Assembly: GCF_900156745.1 (NCBI RefSeq)
Contig: NZ_LT707065.1
Span: 5,468,086-5,532,085, forward strand
DNA length: 64,000 nucleotides
Origin: Achromobacter sp. MFA1 R4
GTDB taxonomy: Bacteria > Pseudomonadota > Gammaproteobacteria > Burkholderiales > Burkholderiaceae_B
Direction: 5' to 3'
This document shows, piece by piece, positions 31,360 through 39,724 of the stretch. Made by a program: the position numbers and the translations under genes. Each line of letters begins with the position of its first letter. Position 1 is the first letter of the stretch. The notes beneath the pieces are model-generated. The model made no database searches. It saw only the letters and a list, made by a program, of their open reading frames with translations, and was not told the origin of the DNA.

Positions 31360-32661
31360 TCAGGCGCCCTTGCCGCCCAGCACGAGCGGCTGGCTGGACG
31401 CGGCCTTGCGGTCGTAGCGCGACAACCCGAGGCCGTCGGTGCTGATCGCGGGCCGTTGGCCCATCACCAGGTCGGCTACCAGCTTGCCGGACCCGCACGC
31501 CATGGTCCAGCCCAGCGTGCCATGACCGGTATTCAGATAGAGGTTGCCGTAGCGCGTGGGGCCGACGACCGGCGTGCTGTCCGGCGTCATGGGGCGCAGC
31601 CCGGTCCAGAATTCGGCTTGGGCCACGTGCCCGCTGCCGGGGAACAGGTCGTTCACCACCAGTTCCAGCGTCTTGCGGCGGGCGTCCTTGAGCCGCAGGT
31701 CGAAGCCGGACAGTTCCGCCATGCCGCCCACGCGGATCCGCTTGTCAAAGCGCGTGACCGCGATCTTGTAGGTTTCGTCCAGGATGGTGGACACCGGCGC
31801 GGCGGCTTCGTTTTTCATGGGGATGGTCAGCGAATAGCCCTTGACCGGGTACACCGGCAGGTCCAGCCCCAGGGGCTCCAGGAACCCGCGCGTGTAGCTG
31901 CCGAACGCCGCCACGTACCGGTCGGCGGTCAGGACCTCGTTGCCGACGCGCACGCCGGCGATCTGGCCGCCCGCCGTGTCCAGGCCCGCGACGGCCTGGC
32001 CGAAGCGGAATTCCACGCCCAGGGCGGCGGCCATGTCGGCCAGCCGGCGGGTAAAGAGCTGGCAGTCGCCGGTCTCGTCGTTGGGCAGCCGCAGGCCGCC
32101 GGAGAGCTTGTGGACCGAATTGGCCAGCGCGGGCTCCGCCGTCACGAGGCGGTGGCGGTCCAGCAGTTCGTAGGGGACGCCCACCTCTTCCAGCACGGCG
32201 ATGTCGCGGCGGGCGGCTTCCATCTGGGCGTCGGTGCGAAACAGCTGCAGCGTGCCGCGCGTGCGCTCTTCATAGTGGATGCCGGTGGAGGCGCGCAATT
32301 CGCGCAGGCAGTCGCGGCTGTACTCGGCCAGGCGCAGCATGCGCTCCTTGTTGACGGCGTAGCGGTCGGCCGAGCAGTTGGCCAGCATGGCCGCCATCCA
32401 CTTCAATTGGTACAGGCTGCCGTCCAGGCGGATCGCCAGCGGCGCATGCTTCTGGAACAGCCACTTGAAGGCCTTGAGCGGGATGCCGGGCGCTGCCCAG
32501 GGGGTCGAATAGCCGGGCGACACCTGCCCGGCGTTCGCGTAGCTGGTTTCCTGCGCCGCGGCGGGCTGGCGGTCCAGCACGGTGACTTTGGCGCCCTGAC
32601 GGGCCAGATAGTAGGCGGTGGTGGTGCCGATGACGCCGCTGCCAAGGACGATCACATGCAT
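31360..32661 (-). CDS. dadA: D-amino acid dehydrogenase small subunit DadA
   Basis: FAD-dependent, membrane-associated enzyme that oxidises D-amino acids, mainly D-alanine, to 2-oxo acids and ammonia. The protein is 433 residues. The N-terminal dinucleotide motif is [16 protein letters not shown]. Segments [40 protein letters not shown] and [17 protein letters not shown] follow E. coli DadA closely. GGAAAG lies before the ATG. The divergent Lrp-type gene 135 bases away is its likely regulator. No alanine racemase (dadX) gene is adjacent. Confidence 0.95.
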   Translation of the reverse strand: MHVIVLGSGVIGTTTAYYLARQGAKVTVLDRQPAAAQETSYANAGQVSPGYSTPWAAPGIPLKAFKWLFQKHAPLAIRLDGSLYQLKWMAAMLANCSADRYAVNKERMLRLAEYSRDCLRELRASTGIHYEERTRGTLQLFRTDAQMEAARRDIAVLEEVGVPYELLDRHRLVTAEPALANSVHKLSGGLRLPNDETGDCQLFTRRLADMAAALGVEFRFGQAVAGLDTAGGQIAGVRVGNEVLTADRYVAAFGSYTRGFLEPLGLDLPVYPVKGYSLTIPMKNEAAAPVSTILDETYKIAVTRFDKRIRVGGMAELSGFDLRLKDARRKTLELVVNDLFPGSGHVAQAEFWTGLRPMTPDSTPVVGPTRYGNLYLNTGHGTLGWTMACGSGKLVADLVMGQRPAISTDGLGLSRYDRKAASSQPLVLGGKGA

Positions 32662-32744
32662 GATGCTTTCCAGTGTTTGGTTTTGTACGGGAATTTCGGT
32701 AGTCTATGAGCCCCTCAGCAGTGAAAAGCACTGAAGATTTTGTT

Positions 32745-32767
32745 TTGCCAGGGCTTTTTCTCGGCAA
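32745..32767. promoter_or_regulatory. Inverted repeat in the dadA-lrp control region
   Basis: TTGCC and GGCAA arms are 13 bases apart within the 135-bp divergent intergenic region. A further GGCAAAAG is next to the regulator start. These are candidate sites for the Lrp-type protein, but the arms are short and Lrp sites are degenerate. Confidence 0.3.
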
Positions 32768-32796
32768 GATCGGGTTTTCTGACCGGCAAAAGTGAA

Positions 32797-33264
32797 ATGC
32801 GCGAACTCGACCGAATCGACCTCAAAATCCTGGATATCCTGCAGCGTGAAGGCCGCATTTCGGTCACCGATCTGGCCGAGCGCGTGAACCTGTCCGCCAC
32901 CCCCTGCTCCGACCGCGTCAAGCGCATGGAACGCGAAGGCGTCATCACGGGTTACCATGCGCGCGTCAATCCGGCGGCGCTGGGCAAGAACCTGCTGGTG
33001 TTCCTGGAAATCAAGCTGTCGGCCAAGTCCGGCGACGTGTTCGACAAGGTCAAGAAAGAGCTGCTGTACGTGCCCGAGGTCATGGAGTGCCACCTGGTGT
33101 CGGGCGATTTCGACTACCTGGTCAAGGCCCGCCTGACCGAAATGAATGAATACCGCCGCCTCCTGGGTGAAATCCTCAAGCGTCTGCCCGCGTCCGCCGA
33201 ATCGCGCAGCTATGTCGTCATGGAGGAGATCAAGGAGACGCTGTTCCTGCCGGTGGACCGCTAG
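32797..33264 (+). CDS. Lrp/AsnC-type regulator, probable dadA activator
   Basis: A 155-residue leucine-responsive regulator homologue. The helix-turn-helix is in the first 60 residues (LDILQREGRISVTDLAERVNLS, then CSDRVKRMEREGVI). The C-terminal RAM ligand domain carries the ECHLVSGDFDYLVKA pattern. It is divergent from dadA, the same layout as in pseudomonads and enterics, where an Lrp-type protein induces D-alanine catabolism. The start MRELDRIDLKILD is chosen by family fit. Confidence 0.92.
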   Translation: MRELDRIDLKILDILQREGRISVTDLAERVNLSATPCSDRVKRMEREGVITGYHARVNPAALGKNLLVFLEIKLSAKSGDVFDKVKKELLYVPEVMECHLVSGDFDYLVKARLTEMNEYRRLLGEILKRLPASAESRSYVVMEEIKETLFLPVDR

Positions 33265-33310
33265 GGCCGGTTCACACTAAAAGAAGACATGTCCCATAAA
33301 ACATGACCCG

Positions 33311-33334
33311 GGCCGGCCCCGTCCGGCCGGTTTT
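33311..33334 (+). terminator. Terminator after the Lrp-type gene
   Basis: A short GGCCGG/CCGGCC stem with a CCCCGT loop followed by GGTTTTG, about 50 bases after the stop codon. The T-tract is short. Confidence 0.6.
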
Positions 33335-33421
33335 GTTACCGGAAAATCCTGCGACGGCTGCTATGCTGCGGCCCTCCGGCGCGCCATCACATTCGTCCGC
33401 CCCCATTTTTTGCTCTTGCCT

Positions 33422-34171
33422 ATGACTCGCCTCTACAAATACTTTTTCCGTGGCCTGATCACCGTCCTGCCGCTGGCGCTGACGATCTACCTGCTGTATC
33501 TCTTCCTGGCCTGGACCGAAGGCGTCGCGCTGACCTTCCTGCGCCCGTTCATCGGCGGCTTCTATGTGCCGGGCATGGGATTGCTGCTGGGCATCCTGGG
33601 GATCCTGGCCATCGGCTACCTCGTCTCCAAGGAGCGCGTGCAGCGCTTCCTGACGCTGGTGGAAATGCCCTTTACCAACCTGCCGGTGGTCAAGAGCATC
33701 TATTCGTCGCTCAAGAGCTTTGCCGATTACTTTTCGCCAAGTTCCAAGAACACCGCCCAACAGGTCGTCATCCTGCGCATTCCGGGCCAGCAGCTCGAAC
33801 TGGTGGGCCTGGTGACCCGGCGCGGCATGGACGGCCTGCCCGAAGGCTTCACGCAGGGCGAGCGCGTCGCGGTCTACCTGCCCATGGGCTACATGATCGG
33901 CGGCTATACGGTCTTCGTGCCGCAAGAGTGGGTGCAGCCCATCGAGATGTCGGTCGAGGAAGCCATGCGTTCGTCCTTGATCGCCTGGATGGCGCGGTCC
34001 GAAACCGGCAACGGCCGTCCGGTGCCGCCCGCCGGCCCGCCGGCGCCCGCCGCCCAGCAGCCCGCCGAGGCCGCCCATCCGGCCAATACGGCCAATGCCG
34101 CCAATGCCGCCAATGCCGCCAATCCGGCCAACCCCGCCAACCCCGGCGCCCCGGGCAGCGGTCCCGTTTGA
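33422..34171 (+). CDS. DUF502 family membrane protein with low-complexity tail
   Basis: A 249-residue DUF502 protein with two N-terminal membrane spans (FFRGLITVLPLALTIYLLYLFLAW and GMGLLLGILGILAIGYLVS). A conserved soluble domain contains PFTNLPVVKSIYSSLKSF and the VFVPQEWVQPIEMSVEEAMR end. The function is unknown. The last 55 residues are Pro/Ala/Asn rich with repeated NAA/NPA triplets (see the repeat entry) and are not part of the domain. It begins a same-direction block with the S4, Mrr-like and DUF2784 genes. Confidence 0.88.
   Translation: MTRLYKYFFRGLITVLPLALTIYLLYLFLAWTEGVALTFLRPFIGGFYVPGMGLLLGILGILAIGYLVSKERVQRFLTLVEMPFTNLPVVKSIYSSLKSFADYFSPSSKNTAQQVVILRIPGQQLELVGLVTRRGMDGLPEGFTQGERVAVYLPMGYMIGGYTVFVPQEWVQPIEMSVEEAMRSSLIAWMARSETGNGRPVPPAGPPAPAAQQPAEAAHPANTANAANAANAANPANPANPGAPGSGPV
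34081..34143 (+). repeat. In-frame tandem GCCAATGCC-type repeat at the DUF502 C-terminus
   Basis: Seven 9-base units of the form GCC-AAT-(G/A)CC or close variants run head to tail, encoding Asn-Ala-Ala then Asn-Pro-Ala triplets. Units are nearly identical at DNA level, which suggests expansion by replication slippage. Because the unit is a multiple of three, copy-number change alters tail length without frameshift. Confidence 0.8.
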
Positions 34172-34198
34172 CCCCTCGCCCCCACGGATTCACCCAGT

Positions 34199-34441
34199 AT
34201 GCGCATCATCGAATTCACGCTTGCCGCAGGCAGCCCCTATATTGAAATCAACCAGCTCCTGAAGGCCACGGGCGTTTGCGACAGCGGCGGCGCGGGCAAG
34301 ATGCTCGTGGCCGACGGCCAGGTCCGCGTTGGCGGCGAGGTCGAAACGCGCAAGACGGCCAAGATCCGCGACGGCCAGATCGTGACCTGCGGCGACGTGC
34401 GCATTGTGGTGCGCGCGCCGGACGCCGGCGGCCAAGCCTGA
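34199..34441 (+). CDS. RNA-binding S4 domain protein (YbcJ-like)
   Basis: An 80-residue protein that is essentially one S4 RNA-binding domain: INQLLKATGVCDSGGAGKMLVADGQVRVGGEVETRKTAKI. It resembles E. coli YbcJ, a small ribosome-linked RNA-binding protein of unclear role. It sits 27 bases after the DUF502 gene and 33 before the Mrr-like gene. Confidence 0.9.
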   Translation: MRIIEFTLAAGSPYIEINQLLKATGVCDSGGAGKMLVADGQVRVGGEVETRKTAKIRDGQIVTCGDVRIVVRAPDAGGQA

Positions 34442-34474
34442 TTTCCCGTTGAACCTGACCCGCCGCGAGCCGCC

Positions 34475-35050
34475 ATGAAACTCAAGATGTCCCAGAACTC
34501 CATCTTCGCCGTGCTGCTGCGCTCGCCGTGGTGGATGGCCGCCGGCGTGGCCGTGCTGCTGAGCGCGGGCGGCTTTGCCGCGTTGCCGCTGGAGTACGCC
34601 GCCATGGGCGTCTTCGCTGCCGTGCCGTTTGCCGTGATCGCCATCATGGCGGCCTACAAGCAGCTGCGCGCGCCATCCGGCGCCCGCGTGCAGGCCGTGA
34701 CCCAGGCCGTCGCCGCGATGTCGTGGGCGGAGTTTTCGCGGGTCGTCGAAGCGGGATTCCGGCGCGATGGCTGCGAGGTCGAGCGCATCCAGGCGCCCGG
34801 CGCCGACTTCGCGCTGAGCAAGGACGGCCATGTGGCCATCGTCGGCGCCAAGCGCTGGAAAGCCGCCAGGCATGGCGTGGAGCCGCTGCGCGAGCTGCAG
34901 GCCGTGCGCGAGCGGCGCGGCGCCCGCGAAGCCATCTACATCGCGCTGGGCGACGTGTCCGACAATGCCCGGCAATATGCCAAGGCCCAGGGCGTGTCGC
35001 TGATGACGGCGCCCGAACTGACCAAGCTCCTGCGGGACCTGAAAACCTGA
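34475..35050 (+). CDS. Membrane protein with degenerate Mrr-type endonuclease domain
   Basis: A 191-residue protein with two N-terminal membrane spans (residues about 19-60) and a C-terminal domain of the restriction endonuclease type IV/Mrr fold. The pattern is MSWAEFSRVVEAGFRRDGCEVERI, then D111 in GADFALSKDG, then VAIVGAKRW. The catalytic (D/E/Q)-x-K position reads G124-A125-K126, so the usual acidic or Gln residue is missing. The protein may therefore be catalytically weak or non-nucleolytic. No methylase or McrB-like partner is nearby. Confidence 0.75.
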   Translation: MKLKMSQNSIFAVLLRSPWWMAAGVAVLLSAGGFAALPLEYAAMGVFAAVPFAVIAIMAAYKQLRAPSGARVQAVTQAVAAMSWAEFSRVVEAGFRRDGCEVERIQAPGADFALSKDGHVAIVGAKRWKAARHGVEPLRELQAVRERRGAREAIYIALGDVSDNARQYAKAQGVSLMTAPELTKLLRDLKT

Positions 35051-35101
35051 CGGCCCGGCCGGGCCTGGATCTCCCTCACCGAACCCTGGGCGTTTTTTCC
35101 G

Positions 35102-35494
35102 ATGATCTATCGCATCCTTGCCGACCTGGTGCTGGTCGTGCATGGCCTCTTTGTCGCATTCGTGATGTTCGGCGGCCTGCTGGCCCTGTGGAAGCCGCGG
35201 GCCGCCTATTGGCATCTGCCGGCGCTGGCCTGGGGCGCGCTGGTGATCGGCATGGGCTGGATCTGTCCGCTGACGCCGCTGGAAGTGTCGCTGCGCGAAC
35301 GCGCGGGACAGGAAGGCTATGCGGGCGGCTTCATCGAACACTACGTGCTGGGCATCATCTACCCCGAGGGCATCACCCGTACCACGCAGATGCTGCTGGC
35401 CGCGTTGCTGATCGTGGGCAATATCGTGGTGTACGCCGTGTGGGCCCGCCGGCGGGCCGGCGCCCGACACGCGGCGGCCGCGGCGCGCAGGTAG
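35102..35494 (+). CDS. DUF2784 family membrane protein
   Basis: A 130-residue integral membrane protein with about three to four spans. The DUF2784 pattern is LADLVLVVHGLFVAFVMFGG, then CPLTPLE and GGFIEHY. Function unknown. It ends 25 bases from the convergent acyl-CoA dehydrogenase gene. No terminator hairpin was seen between them. Confidence 0.88.
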   Translation: MIYRILADLVLVVHGLFVAFVMFGGLLALWKPRAAYWHLPALAWGALVIGMGWICPLTPLEVSLRERAGQEGYAGGFIEHYVLGIIYPEGITRTTQMLLAALLIVGNIVVYAVWARRRAGARHAAAAARR

Positions 35495-35519
35495 CGCCCG
35501 CCGAGCCGCCCGGCCCTGC

Positions 35520-36647
35520 CTACAGGTTGCGCGCGATCACCAGGCGCTGGATGTCGCTGGTGCCTTCATAGATCTGGCAGACGCGCACGTCCCGGTAAAT
35601 GCGCTCGACCGGGAAATCCTTCAGGTAGCCATAGCCGCCCAGGGTCTGGATCGCCGCCGAGCAGACCTTCTCGGCCATCTCCGAGGCAAACAGCTTGGCC
35701 ATGGAAGCTTCCGTCAGCGCGGGCCGGCCGGCTTCGCGCAGGGCGGCGGCATGCAGCACCATCTGGCGCGCCGCATGGATCTGCGTGGCCATGTCCGCCA
35801 GCCTGAACGACACCGCCTGGTGCTCGATGATGGGCTTGCCGAAGGCCTGGCGGTCGCGGGCGTAGTCGCGCGCGCACTCGAAGGCGGCGCGCGCCATGCC
35901 CACCGATTGCGCGGCGATGCCGATACGCCCGCCCTCCAGGTTGGAAAGCGCGATCTTGTAGCCCTCGCCCTCTTCGCCCAGGCGCCAGGCGGCGGGAATT
36001 CGCATGTCTTCAAACGCGATCTGGCAGGTGTCGGACGCATGCTGGCCCAGCTTGTCCTCGACCCGCAGCACCTTGTAGCCCGGAGTATCGGTAGGCACGA
36101 TGAAGGCGGAAATGCCGCGCTTGCCCGCGTCGGGATCGGTCACCGCGAAGACGATCACCGTCTGCCCGTTGCGCCCGGAGGTGATGAACTGCTTGGCGCC
36201 ATTGAGGATGTAGTCCTCGCCGTCGCGCCGGGCGCGGGTGTGCAGGCTGCTGGCGTCGGAGCCCGCCTGCGGCTCGGTCAGCGCAAATGCGCCGATATGC
36301 TCGCCCCGCGCCAGCGGGCGCAGGAACTGCGCCTTCTGCGCGTCATTGCCGAATTTCAGGATGGGCATGCAGCCCACCGAGTTGTGCACGCTCATGATGG
36401 TGGAGCAGGCGCCGCTGCCCGCGGCGATCTCTTCCAGCGCCACCGCGTACGCGAGGTAGCCGCTGTCGTTGCCGTCCCACGCCTCGGGCACCAGCATGCC
36501 GAAAAAGCCCAGTTGCGCCATCTCGGCGATGGCGTCGGCCGGATAGTGGTGCTCGCGATCCCAGCGCTCGGCATTGGGCGCGAGGCGCTCCTGCGCAAAC
36601 CGGCGCGCCATCTCCTGGACGCTTTGCTGTTCATCGGTCAAAAGCAT
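35520..36647 (-). CDS. Acyl-CoA dehydrogenase
   Basis: A 375-residue FAD-dependent acyl-CoA dehydrogenase of the short or branched-chain type. Family motifs are [19 protein letters not shown] near residue 120, the FAD/CoA-binding [24 protein letters not shown], and [33 protein letters not shown] at the C-terminus. The latter contains the glutamate expected as catalytic base. AGGAG lies 10 bases before the ATG. No enoyl-CoA hydratase or thiolase is adjacent, so the substrate chain cannot be assigned. Confidence 0.92.
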   Translation of the reverse strand: MLLTDEQQSVQEMARRFAQERLAPNAERWDREHHYPADAIAEMAQLGFFGMLVPEAWDGNDSGYLAYAVALEEIAAGSGACSTIMSVHNSVGCMPILKFGNDAQKAQFLRPLARGEHIGAFALTEPQAGSDASSLHTRARRDGEDYILNGAKQFITSGRNGQTVIVFAVTDPDAGKRGISAFIVPTDTPGYKVLRVEDKLGQHASDTCQIAFEDMRIPAAWRLGEEGEGYKIALSNLEGGRIGIAAQSVGMARAAFECARDYARDRQAFGKPIIEHQAVSFRLADMATQIHAARQMVLHAAALREAGRPALTEASMAKLFASEMAEKVCSAAIQTLGGYGYLKDFPVERIYRDVRVCQIYEGTSDIQRLVIARNL

Positions 36648-36772
36648 GCTTGTCTCTCCTGGTGCAGGGGCCGGCGCGCGGCGGGCGCCACGGCGGTCTC
36701 TCGATGTTGTGTGCGGGCGGCGATGAACGGACCGGGCCGCCCGATTGCGAGAATACACCGGCCCGGATCCGG

Positions 36773-38593
36773 CTACGCGCGCGGCGCGTCCTGCTCGGCC
36801 CGCTGTTGCGCGGGCCCCATGGCGCGGCTCAGGTTGTAGGCGGTGTTCACCAGGCCGATGTGCGAGAAGCCCTGCGGAAAGTTGCCGATCAATCGCCGCC
36901 GCACGACGTCGTACTCTTCCGACAACAGGCCCAGATCGTTGCGCAGCGACAGCAGCCGGTCGAACAGCCTTTCCGCATCGCCCAGCCGGCCCAGCATCAC
37001 GTAGGCGTCTGCCAGCCAGAAGCTGCACGCAAGGAACACGCCCTCCTCGCCCTCCAGCCCGTCGTCGGTGTGCTCGACCGAGTAGCGGCGCAACAGCCCG
37101 CCATGCATGAGCTCGCTTTCAATGGCGTGCACGGTGCCCGCCACGCGCGGGTCGTTGGGCGGCAGGAAGCCCACCTGCGGGATCAGCAGCAGGCTCGCGT
37201 CCAGCGCCGGCGAACCATAGCTTTGCACGAAGCAGCCCCGCGCACGGTCGTAACCGCGGTCGCAGATGTCCTTGCGGATCCGCTCGCGCAGCCGCCGCCA
37301 GTCGTCCACCGGGCCTTTCAGGCCCCATCGTTCGCAGGCCTTCACCGCCCGGTCGAACGCCACCCAGCACATGAGCCGGGAATGGGTGAAGGCGCGCCGC
37401 TCGCCCCTGACCTCCCAGATGCCGTGGTCCAGTTCGCGCCAGCGCGTTTCCAGCGGCTTGAGCAGCACGTTCTGCAGGCGCCAGGCTTCGGCCAGCGGCG
37501 CCAGGTCCGCCACGCGGGCGGCATACAGGGTTTCGATGAGTTCGCCATAAATGTCGAGCTGGCTCTGCCCCGCCGCGCCGTTGCCCCGGCGCACCGGCCG
37601 GCTGCCCTCATAGCCGGGCAGCCAGGGGATTTCCAGCTCGGGGAGCCAGCGCTCGCCCGCGATGCCGTACATGATCTGCAACTGGTCCGGATGCCCGGCC
37701 ACCGCGCGCAGCAGCCATTGGCGCCACGCCTCCGCCTCTTCGCGATAGCCGGCGTTGAGCAAGGCGTACAGCGTCAGGGCCGAATCGCGCAGCCAGCAGT
37801 GGCGGTAGTCCCAATTGCGGCTGCCGCCCAGCAATTCGGGCAGCGAGGTGGTCGGCGCCGCGATGATGCCGCCGGTCGGGTGGAAGGTCAGCAGCTTCAG
37901 CGTGATGAGCGAGCGCACCACGGCATCGCGGCGCCCGTCCAGCGCGCCTTCCCAGTGGCAGCGCTTGGACCATTCCTGCCACCACGAGACCGTGCGGTCC
38001 ATGCTTTCGACGCGGTCCGGCACGAATCGGGGGGTGCGGTGCGAGCGGTGATACGACAGGGTGAACGGCACGACGCGTCCCGGGTGCACGGAAAAGCGCG
38101 CCGTCGTCTTCATGTCGTGGCCTTCGAGCTCGACGGGGGTGTGCAGCTCGATCGCGTCCGGCCCGGCGATGGCATTCAGGCCGTAGTCCCGCCGCCGGAC
38201 CCAGGGCACGCTCTGGCCGTAGTTAAAGCGCAGGATGAGCTCCATGTCCATCTGCACGTGCCCGGATTCGCCGCGCACGATGCGCACGACGTCCGCGCGC
38301 TCGTCGTCGTCACTAAGGGGCATGAAGTCGTACAGCAGCACCGAGCCTGTCCGGGTTTCGAAGCGCGTTTCCAGGACCGCCGTGTCGGGCAAGTAGCGGC
38401 GCGAGGTCGCCCGGACCTTGCCGTGCGGCGCGATGAGCCAGCGCCCGTGATTCTGGTCGCCCAGCAGCGCGGCAAAGCAGGCCGGCGAATCGAAATGCGG
38501 CAGGCACAGCCAGTCGATCGACCCGTCGCGCGCCACCAGCGCGGCGGACAGCATGTTGCCGATGAGCCCGTAGTCTTCCAGGGGTTTGGACAT
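36773..38593 (-). CDS. Glycoside hydrolase family 15 protein (glucoamylase/trehalase-like)
   Basis: A 606-residue cytoplasmic GH15 protein. The N-terminal beta domain starts with [40 protein letters not shown]. The catalytic (alpha/alpha)6 barrel has [20 protein letters not shown] and [16 protein letters not shown], and the C-terminal part has [25 protein letters not shown], containing a conserved glutamate. Homologues are annotated as glucoamylase or trehalase. It starts 8 bases after the SDR stop codon, so the two are co-transcribed and may act on the same sugar route. No signal peptide. Confidence 0.9.
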   Translation of the reverse strand: MSKPLEDYGLIGNMLSAALVARDGSIDWLCLPHFDSPACFAALLGDQNHGRWLIAPHGKVRATSRRYLPDTAVLETRFETRTGSVLLYDFMPLSDDDERADVVRIVRGESGHVQMDMELILRFNYGQSVPWVRRRDYGLNAIAGPDAIELHTPVELEGHDMKTTARFSVHPGRVVPFTLSYHRSHRTPRFVPDRVESMDRTVSWWQEWSKRCHWEGALDGRRDAVVRSLITLKLLTFHPTGGIIAAPTTSLPELLGGSRNWDYRHCWLRDSALTLYALLNAGYREEAEAWRQWLLRAVAGHPDQLQIMYGIAGERWLPELEIPWLPGYEGSRPVRRGNGAAGQSQLDIYGELIETLYAARVADLAPLAEAWRLQNVLLKPLETRWRELDHGIWEVRGERRAFTHSRLMCWVAFDRAVKACERWGLKGPVDDWRRLRERIRKDICDRGYDRARGCFVQSYGSPALDASLLLIPQVGFLPPNDPRVAGTVHAIESELMHGGLLRRYSVEHTDDGLEGEEGVFLACSFWLADAYVMLGRLGDAERLFDRLLSLRNDLGLLSEEYDVVRRRLIGNFPQGFSHIGLVNTAYNLSRAMGPAQQRAEQDAPRA

Positions 38594-38600
38594 GCCGGCC

Positions 38601-39422
38601 TCAGCCCGCGCCGCGGAATTCGGGGTACAGCGTCATGCCGCCATCCACGAAGAGCGTCGTGCCGGTCACGTAGTCGGACGCATCGCCCGCCAGCCAGACG
38701 GCCGCCTGCGCAATGTCCTCCGGTTCGCCGATCCGGCCATAGGGAATGAGTTCCAGCAGCTTGGCCAAGGCTTGCGGCGTGTCCCACGCCGGCTGGTTGA
38801 TGGCGGTGCGGATGGCGCCCGGCGCGATGGAGTTGACGCGGATGCGGTCCGGCGCCAGCTCTTGCGCCAGCGACTTCATCAGCAGCGAAATGCCGCCCTT
38901 GGACGCCGCGTAGTTCACCTGGAACGCCCACGGGATCACTTCATGCACCGAGCTGATGAACAAGATGTTGCCCACCGAGAGGTTCTGCCGCGCCGGGTCC
39001 GGCGGCTGCGACTTGAAGGCCCGGGCTGCCGCGCGGGCGCACAGGAAATGGCCGGTGAGGTTCACGTCGATGACCCGCTGCCAGTCGGCCAGCGTCATGT
39101 CGGCGATCGGCGACGGATGCTCGACGCCGGCGTTGTTGACCAGGATGTCCACCCGGCCGAAGTGTTGCACCGCCTGCGCAAACAGATGATCGACGTCGGC
39201 TTCGCGGCTGATGTCGGCCGCCGCGGCCACCGCCGTGCCGCCCTCGCGCTGGATCGCTTCCACCACCGCCGCGCCGCGGGCCTGGGAATCGCCGCCCGCG
39301 CGGTGGTTCACCACCACCCGCGCCCCCGCCTGCGCCAGGCCGATCGCCGTGGCCCGTCCGATGCCGGAGGACGCTCCCGTCACCACGGCCACCCGGCCGC
39401 GTAACCCAATCGTCTGCTGCAT
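38601..39422 (-). CDS. Short-chain dehydrogenase, glucose 1-dehydrogenase-like
   Basis: A 273-residue classical SDR. The cofactor motif is TGASSGIG at about 15-22, the structural NNAG motif is present, and the catalytic Ser and YAASK (Tyr-x-x-x-Lys) follow. VNSIAPGAIRT and VTGTTLFVDGGMTLYPEF at the end match glucose 1-dehydrogenase-type SDRs. AAGGAG precedes the ATG. It is first in the two-gene unit with the GH15 hydrolase, which fits oxidation of released glucose (inference). Confidence 0.88.
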   Translation of the reverse strand: MQQTIGLRGRVAVVTGASSGIGRATAIGLAQAGARVVVNHRAGGDSQARGAAVVEAIQREGGTAVAAAADISREADVDHLFAQAVQHFGRVDILVNNAGVEHPSPIADMTLADWQRVIDVNLTGHFLCARAAARAFKSQPPDPARQNLSVGNILFISSVHEVIPWAFQVNYAASKGGISLLMKSLAQELAPDRIRVNSIAPGAIRTAINQPAWDTPQALAKLLELIPYGRIGEPEDIAQAAVWLAGDASDYVTGTTLFVDGGMTLYPEFRGAG

Positions 39423-39588
39423 GCCAGTCTCCTTGGCGGCCGGCTCTTGGGGTCGGCCGCCGGTGTAGAGGGTTCCAGGGTAGTCCTGGCCCGGGGGCCG
39501 GCGCAACCCGCCCGCGGCTGGCGCTCGTTCGAGCAAGCGGCGTTCCCGCAGGGCGCCATGGACGGGGCGAGGCATGGGTGAGATATGC

Positions 39589-39632
39589 GCAGGACGTGCG
39601 CTGGACGTGCGCAGGACGCGCGCCGGACGCGG
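39589..39632. repeat. Four tandem 11-bp direct repeats (GCnGGACGYGC)
   Basis: Four head-to-tail 11-base units with no spacers follow the consensus GCnGGACGYGC, differing at one to two positions. They end 17 bases before the -35 box of the flavoprotein promoter. The unit length is about one helical turn, so bound protein would lie on one face of the DNA. Confidence 0.75.
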
Positions 39633-39644
39633 AAATGAAACATC

Positions 39645-39687
39645 ATAAGTTGCGTAAAACACCAAGCCTGCCTATCATGCAACTTAT
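39645..39687 (+). promoter_or_regulatory. Promoter framed by inverted repeat ATAAGTTGC...GCAACTTAT
   Basis: A -35 box TTGCGT and -10 box TATCAT are spaced exactly 17 bases. Perfect 9-bp inverted arms overlap the -35 and abut the -10, with 25 bases between. A repressor binding both arms would cover the promoter. It drives the TrxR-like flavoprotein gene, starting 38 bases further on. Confidence 0.65.
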
Positions 39688-39724
39688 AAAGTATCGAGAC
39701 CCCCCCACCTTGAAAGGACCCCCC

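Larger units (their letters stand above)
39423..39724. other. 302-bp divergent control region (SDR/GH15 and TrxR-like genes)
   Basis: No gene is supported here. It contains four tandem 11-bp units and an inverted repeat framing a good promoter, listed separately, all on the side nearer the plus-strand flavoprotein gene. The 160 bases nearest the SDR show nothing specific. Confidence 0.6.

Noticed and set aside
30068..31498. A long N-terminal extension of the SbcC-like ATPase
   Set aside because: The extension is an out-of-frame shadow of the phosphoesterase gene. The conserved ATPase begins MKLSRIFLEEF at 30067.
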